In this document: piece after piece, positions 45,046 to 52,878 of the stretch | How positions within the stretch are numbered: position 1 is the first letter of the stretch | How the letters are laid out: each line of letters starts with the position of its first letter | Assembly (NCBI RefSeq): GCF_011806455.1 | Contig: NZ_JAATOT010000007.1 | Location: 1-64,000 of the forward strand | Direction of reading: 5' to 3' | From: Celeribacter sp. HF31 | GTDB taxonomy: Bacteria; Pseudomonadota; Alphaproteobacteria; Rhodobacterales; Rhodobacteraceae | Length of the DNA: 64,000 bases | Position numbers and translations under genes: made by a program | The notes under the pieces: model-generated | Told to the model about the DNA's origin: nothing | What the model saw: the letters and a program-made list of their open reading frames with translations, nothing else | Databases searched by the model: none

Positions 45046-46253
45046 CCTTTAACGCTCCCGGCTGTCAGGCCTTTGGTCATGAATTTCTCAAGCCCCAAGA
45101 ACAGCGCCATGATCGGCACGGTGGCGATCACCGAGCCTGCCATGAGGTGTTGCCGTGGGATTTCCGACGAGTTGAGCGAGGCGATCCCGCGCGTCAGGGT
45201 AAATTTCGACGGATCGTCCAAGAGCATGAAGGCCAAGAGGAACTCGTTCCACGCGATCATGAAGACGTAGAGCGACACGGAGGCGAGTGCCGGAAGGCTG
45301 AGCGGCAGGGTGATTTTCCAGATCACCTGAAGCCGCGAGAGACCATCCATCAGCCCGGCTTCTTCGATCTCTGCGGGCAGGCCGCGGAAGTAGCCTTGCA
45401 GCATATACAAAGCCACCGGGATCGTCGTCACCGGGTAGATCATCACGATGCCGGTGATCGAATTGCGCAGCCCCATCATCGAAAAGGCGATGTAGATCGG
45501 CAACGCCAGAACGATCATCGGCACCATATAGATCAAGAGGATAGACCGCGAAAACGCCGCCTGCCCCCGGAACCGAAGACGCGCCACGGCATAGGCACCG
45601 GGGATCGCGAACAGGAGCGTGATGAACACGGTCAGCACGGAAATGTAGAACGACGTCCACATATAGGAGCCGAAATTGAACTCCGTGATCAGTTCGACAT
45701 AGGACCGGAACAGGCCCCAGCCCTGCGACAGATCAATGGAGAAATCCAAGGGGTTCTGCATCAGTTGCGCCTGATTTTTCAGGCTGGTCATCACCATCAC
45801 ATAGAAGGGAATGACCACGATGGCGGTGAAGAAGATATAGCCAAAGCCCCGGAGCGTGCGGATCACAGCCTCCTCGAATTCATGGCGGGTGAGCGCACCC
45901 AGGGTCAGCTCTTCGACGAAGACCTTGAGCGGCCAACCGATGCCGATCCCCATGAACACAGCCGCCGCAACGCGCGCCACCGAGGACACGTTGCCGGTCA
46001 AAACCGGACCGATCCCAAGCGACAGGGCAATAAAATAGACCACAGAGAGCACGGCAGAGGCGACCAAAGTCGTCCCGCCCCAGACAAGCGCCAATCCCGT
46101 GGGAATGCCAAAGATCACGGACCACGTCAGGGAAGGCCGGAACGCCTCGCCGGTGGCGAAACTCATCGCCACGGCGACGGTCACCGCGATGACGAAGGTC
46201 CACAAAACGCCCAAGGCGGGGCCGGTGAGATATCCAAAACGGAGGTGTTTCAT
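45042..46253 (-). CDS. Sugar ABC permease, MalG-like with extra N-terminal helices
   Basis: A 403-residue permease. Usual MalG-type proteins have about 280-300 residues and six helices; that part is residues about 125-403, with the EAA motif EIEEAGLMDGLSRLQVIWKITLPLSLPA. Residues about 1-120 add three or four more hydrophobic segments (for example LGVLWTFVIAVTVAVAMSF and VFGIP-type helices) that I do not see in standard CUT1 permeases. It overlaps the DUF11-bearing permease upstream by 4 bases and the hydrolase downstream by 4 bases. Confidence 0.88.
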   Translation of the reverse strand: MKHLRFGYLTGPALGVLWTFVIAVTVAVAMSFATGEAFRPSLTWSVIFGIPTGLALVWGGTTLVASAVLSVVYFIALSLGIGPVLTGNVSSVARVAAAVFMGIGIGWPLKVFVEELTLGALTRHEFEEAVIRTLRGFGYIFFTAIVVIPFYVMVMTSLKNQAQLMQNPLDFSIDLSQGWGLFRSYVELITEFNFGSYMWTSFYISVLTVFITLLFAIPGAYAVARLRFRGQAAFSRSILLIYMVPMIVLALPIYIAFSMMGLRNSITGIVMIYPVTTIPVALYMLQGYFRGLPAEIEEAGLMDGLSRLQVIWKITLPLSLPALASVSLYVFMIAWNEFLLAFMLLDDPSKFTLTRGIASLNSSEIPRQHLMAGSVIATVPIMALFLGLEKFMTKGLTAGSVKG

Positions 46254-47497
46254 AGCCCTTCCTCCTTCGACATGAATTTGAAGAAGAACACGGAGAACAA
46301 CAGCAGACAGGCAAAGATCACCACGGCCACCGCAGCGCCCGCGCCGATGTTCGACACAGCAAAGGCCTGTTCATAGACATTCACAGTCAAAACGCGCGTT
46401 CCCGCGTTGCCGCCGGTCAAAAGGAAAATGTCGTCGAACTTGTTGAACGTCCAAATGAAGCGCAACAGGAAGAGCACCGACAAAATACCCAAAAGCTGCG
46501 GCATACTGAGATACCAAAATTGCTGGAACGGCGAGGCGCCATCCATATCGGCGGCCTCATACATATCGGTCGAGATCGACTGCATCCGGGCGAGGATGAA
46601 GAGGAACGACAGCGGGAAATAACGCCAGATCTCAAACAGCGTCACCATGATCAGCGCCAAGGGCCGCTCGCCAAAGAAGTTGATCGCCTGATCCGTCACC
46701 CCCATCTGCACCAAAAGCGCATTGGCAGAGCCGGAGAAGGGATCGAAAAGCAAAATCCACGCAAAGGCCACCGCGATCACCGGCGCCACATAGGGAAAGA
46801 GGTAGAGCCCGCGCAGAATGCCCTGTCCTTTGAAGGAGTGATTGAGCAGCAAGGAGGCGAAAAGCCCCATGACCAGCGCCCCCACCGTGCCGAAGACCGT
46901 GTAAAACAGGGTTACTCCAAGGACGTTAAAGAACTCGCCGCCGTCAAACACGGACACAAAGTTCTTTAAGGTGAACTCATTGTTGGTGAGCACGAAAGAG
47001 GCTTTGCCATCGACCTGAACCGGCGTGTCCTCGACATCGCTATCCGTATCGAACCAGGCCTGCTCGGTCACGACAGGGATGTTCAGTGTCTCACGATAGC
47101 CGCCCTCCCAATCGCCCAGATCGCAGGACAACAGGCCTTCGGCGATCTCGCAGCGCGGGTCCAACTCACCCGCCAATGTCAGCCCCTCGGGCCAAGCGTC
47201 TTGCAATGTCACGCCGGTGATTTCGGAACTCGGGGACGAGTTGCGCAGCCGGTATCGGAGCGTCGCCTCATCGCCCGCTGCCGCAGGGCGCCCGCGCAGG
47301 TCTTCGCGCACAACCGTGTCCGGCGCCCGCAAATCCGACAATGAGACGGGTTTCACGGAAATCCAGAAGATCGCCAAAAGCGGCAGGATCACGACCAGTG
47401 AAACGGCGAGGATGGTGGGGGTCAAAAGGCCCCAGGCAAGGCGCGCCTCGGAACGGGCCAAAGGCCCGGCCCCGCGCGGAGGTCCGATGTCCGACAT
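46250..47497 (-). CDS. Sugar ABC permease, MalF-like with DUF11-like insertion
   Basis: A 415-residue permease. After the first membrane helix (about residues 20-45) there is a periplasmic insertion of about 140 residues. Its first part (about 60-130) looks like a DUF11-type beta domain: GDEATLRYRLRNSSPSSEITGVTLQDAWP, then a Cys pair in DPRCEIAEGLLSCDLGDWEGG. The remaining five helices and the EAA motif MYEAADMDGASPFQQFWYLSMPQL are normal CUT1 features. The ATG at 47497 is preferred; a GTG about 48 bases further upstream would add 16 residues. It is the second gene of the operon. Confidence 0.88.
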   Translation of the reverse strand: MSDIGPPRGAGPLARSEARLAWGLLTPTILAVSLVVILPLLAIFWISVKPVSLSDLRAPDTVVREDLRGRPAAAGDEATLRYRLRNSSPSSEITGVTLQDAWPEGLTLAGELDPRCEIAEGLLSCDLGDWEGGYRETLNIPVVTEQAWFDTDSDVEDTPVQVDGKASFVLTNNEFTLKNFVSVFDGGEFFNVLGVTLFYTVFGTVGALVMGLFASLLLNHSFKGQGILRGLYLFPYVAPVIAVAFAWILLFDPFSGSANALLVQMGVTDQAINFFGERPLALIMVTLFEIWRYFPLSFLFILARMQSISTDMYEAADMDGASPFQQFWYLSMPQLLGILSVLFLLRFIWTFNKFDDIFLLTGGNAGTRVLTVNVYEQAFAVSNIGAGAAVAVVIFACLLLFSVFFFKFMSKEEGL

Positions 47498-47558
47498 GGA
47501 AAACTCCCTGTCTGTTCTGAAAGAGAGGGGGTGCGCACACCGCACCCCCGATAAGCGC

Positions 47559-48908
47559 TTATTCGATCGCGCCCAGTTCGGCGTTCATCTCGGCCACGGC
47601 CGCGGCCGCGTCGATTTCACCGTCGATATACTCACGCACCACGCGGTTGATGACCTGAGAGTTGATCATCTTGGAGGCGAGCGTCAGTTGACCTTCGGTC
47701 ACGCCCCACCGCTGCGCCACGTCGAGACCGGCGACGATCTCGTCGATCATGTCCTGCGCGTAAAGTTCGCCCAAAGGCGCTTTGCGATCCACACCGACCG
47801 GAAGTTCGGCCCATTCCTTGGCGAACAACTCCGGGTCATCTGCCGTGCCACGACGCACCGGGAACTTGCCCTCGGGCGCGATGGACAGCGTCTGGGTATA
47901 GCCCTCATCCATGGAATACATCACGAATTCCTCGGCCGCATCCGTATCTGCATCCGACGTGATGCCGAAATAGCGGATGTCGCCCCAGGCCGCGCCGTCC
48001 GGGTTGGACGGGCCGGAGAAGGTCGTCACGATGCCGGTTTTCGACGCCAATTCGCCGGAAGTCGGATCGTCGTTGATGGTCGGCGGAGCACTGTCGCGCA
48101 GGCCGGCCAGCTCATCGAGGATGAAGGGCGACCAGATGATCATTGCCGCATTGCCGGAGAAATAAAGCGTGCGGGACTGATCCCAATAGAGATCACCCGG
48201 AGGCGAGGCATTGGCGATGGCCTTATAGAAATCAAGCACTTCGGTGGTTTTCGCCTCATCCAAAGGCGCGAAACCGCCCTCGTCCACCGGGCTCACACCA
48301 TTGGCGAGGAAGACATGTTCCAACACCTGCGACATGAAGTTTTCGTCCACTTTCGTCGCGGCAACGAAGCCATACATTTCCGGCGGGTTGTGCAGTTTTT
48401 CGAGAGCCGCTTCGACAGCCGCATAAGACGTCGGTGCCTCAAGGCCTGCTTCGTCGAAGAGGTCTTTGCGGTAGACGATCATCTGCGTCCAGCCATCGAC
48501 CGGCACGGAGGCATAGCCGTCATCCATCGCCGCCATGCCCAAAGCGCCGGAGGCAAAGGTGTCGACGCCCAGCTCTTCGATCACATCGGTGGCCGCGTCC
48601 ATATCGAGGATCCCGGCCTCGGCCCAAGGCAGCGCATATTGCAGCGGGTGATAGATCACATCGGGCAGGTCACCTGCGGCAAAGGCGGCTGTGGCGCGGG
48701 TGCCAAGCTCGGATTCTGTCACCGGGATCACCTCGACCGCCGTGCCGGTTTTCTCTTCGAACGCTTTCGCCATTTCTTCTTGCTTTGCAAGGCGATCCGG
48801 CTGTTCCTCGGTGGTCCAGAACCGCAATGTATCAGCACTTGCCGCAAAGCTGGTCAGTGCCAGCGCGGTCGCCGCACTTGTCAGAAGGATGTGTTTTTTC
48901 AGTGTCAT
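47559..48908 (-). CDS. Sugar ABC substrate-binding protein
   Basis: A 449-residue periplasmic protein of the CUT1 extracellular solute-binding family. The signal MTLKKHILLTSAATALALTSFAASA ends before DTLRFWTTEEQPDR. The N-terminal lobe contains FAAGDLPDVIYHPLQYALPW, and the hinge and binding cleft contain DGWTQMIVYRKDLFDEAGLEAPTSY. No lipobox is seen. It is the first structural gene after the LacI regulator, 62 bases upstream of the MalF-like permease. The bound sugar is unknown. Confidence 0.92.
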   Translation of the reverse strand: MTLKKHILLTSAATALALTSFAASADTLRFWTTEEQPDRLAKQEEMAKAFEEKTGTAVEVIPVTESELGTRATAAFAAGDLPDVIYHPLQYALPWAEAGILDMDAATDVIEELGVDTFASGALGMAAMDDGYASVPVDGWTQMIVYRKDLFDEAGLEAPTSYAAVEAALEKLHNPPEMYGFVAATKVDENFMSQVLEHVFLANGVSPVDEGGFAPLDEAKTTEVLDFYKAIANASPPGDLYWDQSRTLYFSGNAAMIIWSPFILDELAGLRDSAPPTINDDPTSGELASKTGIVTTFSGPSNPDGAAWGDIRYFGITSDADTDAAEEFVMYSMDEGYTQTLSIAPEGKFPVRRGTADDPELFAKEWAELPVGVDRKAPLGELYAQDMIDEIVAGLDVAQRWGVTEGQLTLASKMINSQVINRVVREYIDGEIDAAAAVAEMNAELGAIE

Positions 48909-48932
48909 CGCTCTCTCCCTGAGTTGATGCAT

Positions 48933-50054
48933 TTAATCGTTACGAATGGGATCGGCCGTCAGGCGGATCACATGTTGCGCCAGCTCTTCTGGCATCTTGC
49001 CCGGACGCCCCGTCGAGCCCCCCGGACGAAAATCTGCCGCGATCAGCTCCTGCTGAAGCGGGGCGTTCAGGTCGCGGAGCCGCGCCATGAGCATTGCGCC
49101 CAAAGCGGCCCCGGCTTTTCGGTTGTCGACGGCAAAGGTGGCCAAACGCGGCCACATCGCCTGCGCCTCCGGCGAGCCGTCATAACCCACGATCGACAGG
49201 TCAGAGCCGATCTGGAGCCCCATCTCATGGGCGACATCATAAACCCCGCGCGCCAAAGTGTCGGTGGCACAGAGAATGGCGGTGGGCGGTTGCTCCAGAG
49301 CCAAAAGTTGGCGCGTGGCCTTGGCGGCTTCTTCCGGGTCGAGCACCTCTTCGATCATCAGAGCCGGATCGAACGCCAGCCCCTCTTGCGCAAGCCCCGT
49401 GCGATAGCCGTCGCGGCGCAGATGCGCATAGGCGTAGTGACTGGCGGAGCCGATATAAGCGATCCGCTCATGACCAAGCTGCGCAAGCCAGGTCACAGCC
49501 TCGACCATCGACACTTCGCTCTGAGCATCAAAATAGGATGTTTCTACGTGATTTTTGCTGCGCCCATAGCAAATATAAGGCGCATCTTCGCGATCCAGAA
49601 AGGCGATGCGCGGATCGTCCCACAACACACGTGGCAAGATGAACCCATCGGCTTTGCGGTGCAAAATCAGGTCGCGCATGATCCGCAAGGTGTCGCCTTC
49701 GCTCTCGGAGGTCGCGATCGTCAACGTCCAACCCTCAGCGGAAGCGGCCTGCGTCAACCCGGCGAGGAATTCGGCCAGAAACGGCGCGTGGGCATCATGT
49801 TCGGACAGTTCGATCACAAGACCCAGAGAACAGCTGCGCCCGGTCTTGATCGCCTGCGCCTGGCTCAGCGGGCGATAGCCCATCGCCTGGGCGGCACGAA
49901 TGACGCGAATGCGGGTGGTTTCGGAAATATCCGGGTAGCCGTTCAAAGCACGGGAGACCGTTCCCTTCGTCAGGCTCAGCGCCTGAGAAAGATCGGTGAT
50001 CGTCACCCGCGCGTTGTCGCGGGAGCGTCGATCCGGTTTTACGTCTGACCTCAC
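48933..50054 (-). CDS. LacI-family transcriptional repressor
   Basis: A 373-residue regulator. The N-terminal HTH is DLSQALSLTKGTVSRALNGYPDISETTR (about residues 20-48), the hinge helix region follows, and residues about 75-340 form the sugar-binding core with LACI-type segments (LGLVIELSEHD, AWSGYD-like VGYDGSPEA). It sits at the head of the importer operon with the solute-binding gene 24 bases downstream, and a perfect operator palindrome lies 30 bases upstream of its start. It probably represses its own operon until the solute is present. Confidence 0.92.
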   Translation of the reverse strand: MRSDVKPDRRSRDNARVTITDLSQALSLTKGTVSRALNGYPDISETTRIRVIRAAQAMGYRPLSQAQAIKTGRSCSLGLVIELSEHDAHAPFLAEFLAGLTQAASAEGWTLTIATSESEGDTLRIMRDLILHRKADGFILPRVLWDDPRIAFLDREDAPYICYGRSKNHVETSYFDAQSEVSMVEAVTWLAQLGHERIAYIGSASHYAYAHLRRDGYRTGLAQEGLAFDPALMIEEVLDPEEAAKATRQLLALEQPPTAILCATDTLARGVYDVAHEMGLQIGSDLSIVGYDGSPEAQAMWPRLATFAVDNRKAGAALGAMLMARLRDLNAPLQQELIAADFRPGGSTGRPGKMPEELAQHVIRLTADPIRND

Positions 50055-50084
50055 CTGATTCGCCTCCTCCCTCTCACAAGAAAC

Positions 50085-50102
50085 GCCGAAACCGGTTTCG
50101 GC
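50085..50102. promoter_or_regulatory. LacI-type operator palindrome
   Basis: GCCGAAACCGGTTTCGGC is a perfect 18-bp palindrome with the AAACCGGTTT core typical of LacI-family operators. It lies 31 bases upstream of the LacI start, in the operon promoter region, so the repressor likely controls itself and the downstream importer. Confidence 0.75.
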
Positions 50103-50123
50103 AACGTGTTTTTATCAAATAGT

Positions 50124-50165
50124 CCATTTTGGCATTGCAGCAAAAATGCTGCGGCGCCAAAATGG
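50124..50165. repeat. Long two-part inverted repeat after urtE
   Basis: CCATTTTGGC (50124-50133) pairs with GCCAAAATGG (50156-50165), and inside it GCAGCA (50137-50142) pairs with TGCTGC (50147-50152). It begins 25 bases after the urtE stop on the minus strand. It could be the terminator of the urt operon, although no T-run follows, or a site overlapping the LacI promoter. Confidence 0.45.
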
Positions 50166-50190
50166 AAGCTATTGATTGTGAGGGAAAAAT

Positions 50191-50889
50191 TCAGGCGATG
50201 CGGAAGACCTTGGCCGCCTCTTCCTTGGACATATCGGCCTTGTCATGGGTTGAGGTCACACGCCCCCGCTCCATGAAAACAAGGCTGTCGGCGAGGTCGT
50301 AAGCGAACTCGAAATACTGCTCCACCAGCACGATCGCCATGTCGCCCCGGTCGCGCAAAAGCGAGATCACGCGACCGATCTGCTGGATGATATTGGGCTG
50401 AATCCCCTCGGTCGGCTCATCCAAGAGCAAGAGCTTCGGCTTGATGATCAACGCGCGGGCGATGGCCAATTGCTGTTGCTGACCGCCGGACAAATCGCCG
50501 CCGCGCCGGTTCATGAACTCCTTGAGGATCGGGAACAGCTCGAAGATTTCATCGGGGATGACATGTTCGGATTTTGGTAGACAGGTGAACCCGCTCTCAA
50601 GGTTTTCCCGCACCGTCAAAAGCGGAAAGATCATCCGCCCCTGCGGCACCACGGCGAGGCCCTTTTTCGCCAGTTCGTGCGCGGGCGCACGCCCGACATC
50701 TTCGCCATCGAGCATCATCGAGCCCCCGGAACGCGGATGGGTGCCGGAGATCGCCTTGAGCAAGGAGGTTTTGCCAACGCCGTTGGTGCCCATGACACAG
50801 GTCACCTTTCCGGCCTCGGCCGAAATATCCACGTCATAGAGGATTTGCGAGCCACCATAGTGGAGAGAGAGGTTTTTCACATCGAGCAT
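50191..50889 (-). CDS. urtE: Urea ABC transporter ATPase UrtE
   Basis: A 232-residue ATPase of the LivF type. Walker A is GTNGVGKTSLLKAISG, the signature is LSGGQQQQLAIARALI and Walker B is LLLLDEPTEGIQPN; TEGIQPNIIQQIGRVI is characteristic of UrtE rather than LivF. It is the last gene of urtABCDE. The start follows the urtD stop by 12 bases. It provides, with UrtD, the energy for urea import. Confidence 0.93.
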   Translation of the reverse strand: MLDVKNLSLHYGGSQILYDVDISAEAGKVTCVMGTNGVGKTSLLKAISGTHPRSGGSMMLDGEDVGRAPAHELAKKGLAVVPQGRMIFPLLTVRENLESGFTCLPKSEHVIPDEIFELFPILKEFMNRRGGDLSGGQQQQLAIARALIIKPKLLLLDEPTEGIQPNIIQQIGRVISLLRDRGDMAIVLVEQYFEFAYDLADSLVFMERGRVTSTHDKADMSKEEAAKVFRIA

Positions 50890-50901
50890 GGTTATCTCTC
50901 C

Positions 50902-51651
50902 TTATCGACCCAGATAGACGTCAATTACGTCCTGGTTTTGCGTCACGTGATCGAGCGAGCCTTCGGCCAGAACCGATCCCTCGTGCAGCACGGTGACCTT
51001 GCAGTCGAGGCGCCGGACGAACTCCATATCGTGTTCGACCACCACCACAGCGCGGGTTTTCGCGGCCTCTTTCAGGATGTCCGTCGTGTGCTCGCGCTCG
51101 CCCAAGGTCATCCCGGCGGCGGGTTCATCGACCAGCAAAAGCTTCGGGTCCTGCGCCAAGAGCATGCCGATCTCCAGCCATTGCTTTTGACCATGCGACA
51201 GCTCGCCGGATTTGCGCTCCAACTGATCGGACAGACCGATCTCGGAGGCCAGTTCCTCGACCTTCGCGAGGTCTTTGAACTTTGGCCGAAAGAACAGAAC
51301 CTTCAGCGGATTGCGGTCATTCTTGACCGCCATCAGCAGATTTTCGAACACCGTCTGGTCCTCGAACACCGTCGGGCGCTGAAATTTGCGGCCAATCCCG
51401 GCGCGCGCAATCTTGGCCTCGTTCATGCCGATCAGATTGCGCGACAGCTCGCCCCAGAGGACCTTGCCCTCATCGGGTTTCGTCTTTCCGGTCACGATGT
51501 CCATGAAGGTCGTCTTGCCCGCCCCGTTGGGCCCGATGATGGCGCGCATCTCGGCGGGACCGATCTCAAAGGACAGGTTGTTGATCGCCTTGAACCCATC
51601 GAAAGAGACGGAAATGCCGGAGACTTCGAGAAGTGTGCCTGTGTTGCTCAT
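50902..51651 (-). CDS. urtD: Urea ABC transporter ATPase UrtD
   Basis: A 249-residue ATPase of the LivG type. The motifs are GPNGAGKTTFMDIVTGKTKPDEG, LSHGQKQWLEIGMLLAQDPKLLLVDEPAAGM and the switch VVVVEHDMEFV. HGQKQWLEIGMLL is diagnostic of UrtD. ATG 51651 was chosen; upstream codons lie inside urtC and do not look like ATPase sequence. It overlaps the urtC stop by 4 bases. Confidence 0.93.
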   Translation of the reverse strand: MSNTGTLLEVSGISVSFDGFKAINNLSFEIGPAEMRAIIGPNGAGKTTFMDIVTGKTKPDEGKVLWGELSRNLIGMNEAKIARAGIGRKFQRPTVFEDQTVFENLLMAVKNDRNPLKVLFFRPKFKDLAKVEELASEIGLSDQLERKSGELSHGQKQWLEIGMLLAQDPKLLLVDEPAAGMTLGEREHTTDILKEAAKTRAVVVVEHDMEFVRRLDCKVTVLHEGSVLAEGSLDHVTQNQDVIDVYLGR

Positions 51652-52874
51652 TTCTCCGCCTCCTCTTCGCGCAGGCTGCCTTTGTCGGGACCAAGCGGCA
51701 GGCCATGCCGGTTCGGCGACATGCGATGCGTGATCAGATCGAACAATCCGCCGATGCCTTTGGGGGCAAACAGGGTGACGAGCACGAAGGACAGGCCCAG
51801 AAGCACAAGCCACCAATCGACCCATTTGATCGTGTAGAACCCGAGGTTGATGTCGGGCGCTTGCCCGCCGGTGAAATAGGTCGAGACCAGCGAGACGAAC
51901 CCGGCGCCGATCGCCGCGCCGTAGATGCGGCCACGTCCACCGATGGCAACCCAGACCGCGAGGTAGATCGAGGCGATGGGGGCGATCTCGGCGGGGTTGA
52001 TGATGCCCGCTTGCGGATAATAAAGCGCGCCACCGATGGCCGCGATCACGGCGGTGAGGGTGAAGATGAAAAGTTTGAAGCCTTCGACCGAATAGCCCAG
52101 GAACCGCACCCGCGCCTCGTCGTCGCGGATGCCGCGAATGACGGAGCCGAATTTGCCGGAGACGATGAAGGCGGCGATCAGATAGGTGAGCAAGAGCGCG
52201 AAAGCCGAGGCCCAGAAGAACCAGATCGAGATATTGTCCTGCGAGATCGCATCCGCGCCGGGCAGGTTTTGCAGGCCCGAGAGACCGTTGTTGCCGCGCA
52301 AGCCGCTGTCATTTTGAAAGAGGTAAAGCGAGAGCGCGAGGGTCATTGCCTGGGTCAGGATCGACAGGTAGACGCCCGTGACCCGCGAGCGGAAGGCCAG
52401 CCAGCCGAAGACAAGCGCGAGGAGGCCGGGCACCAGCACGACCAAGGCGATCTGCGCCCAGAAACTATGCGCAAACGTCCAGATCAGTGGGAAATCCGAC
52501 GAGCCGACGACACCGAAAATCTGCGTCCCGATGGCGTCCGAGATTTCCGAGGGCGTGGGTGGCAGGGCGGCGTTGGCCATGCTCTCAACCACGATGATCT
52601 CGGTGCGCGCATACATCAGCCACATGCCGATCATATAGCCGCCCAGCCCGAAGAAGGCGAAATGGCCCAAGGAGAGGATGCCCGTGTAGCCCCAGACCAG
52701 ATCCATCGCGATGGCCACGAGCGCGAGGCAGAGTGTCTTGCCCAAGGTCTTGACGAAAGAGGTCGAAAGCGCTCCCGTGCCATAGGCCTCCGACATGAAG
52801 GTGACGGCGAGAGTGAAGATCGCGAGGAGCCCGATGAACACCATAAGGGAAGGGTTTTTCTTGAACATCGTCAT
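51648..52874 (-). CDS. urtC: Urea ABC permease UrtC
   Basis: A 408-residue LivM-type permease with about ten helices. GYTGILSLGHFAFFGLGGYMIGMWLMY near residue 70 and AFIVSGKFGSVIRGIRDDEARVRFLGYSVEGFKLFIF in the second half are urea-permease signatures. ATG 52874 gives MTMFKKNPS, and another Met two codons later is an alternative. It pairs with UrtB to form the channel. Confidence 0.92.
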   Translation of the reverse strand: MTMFKKNPSLMVFIGLLAIFTLAVTFMSEAYGTGALSTSFVKTLGKTLCLALVAIAMDLVWGYTGILSLGHFAFFGLGGYMIGMWLMYARTEIIVVESMANAALPPTPSEISDAIGTQIFGVVGSSDFPLIWTFAHSFWAQIALVVLVPGLLALVFGWLAFRSRVTGVYLSILTQAMTLALSLYLFQNDSGLRGNNGLSGLQNLPGADAISQDNISIWFFWASAFALLLTYLIAAFIVSGKFGSVIRGIRDDEARVRFLGYSVEGFKLFIFTLTAVIAAIGGALYYPQAGIINPAEIAPIASIYLAVWVAIGGRGRIYGAAIGAGFVSLVSTYFTGGQAPDINLGFYTIKWVDWWLVLLGLSFVLVTLFAPKGIGGLFDLITHRMSPNRHGLPLGPDKGSLREEEAEK

Positions 52875-52878
52875 GTCT

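Noticed and set aside
47217-50048. A long open frame on the plus strand (about 940 codons) antisense to the solute-binding and LacI genes
   Set aside because: It has no recognisable domain, is rich in Arg/His as antisense frames of GC-rich genes are, and the minus-strand genes have clear motifs and starts.
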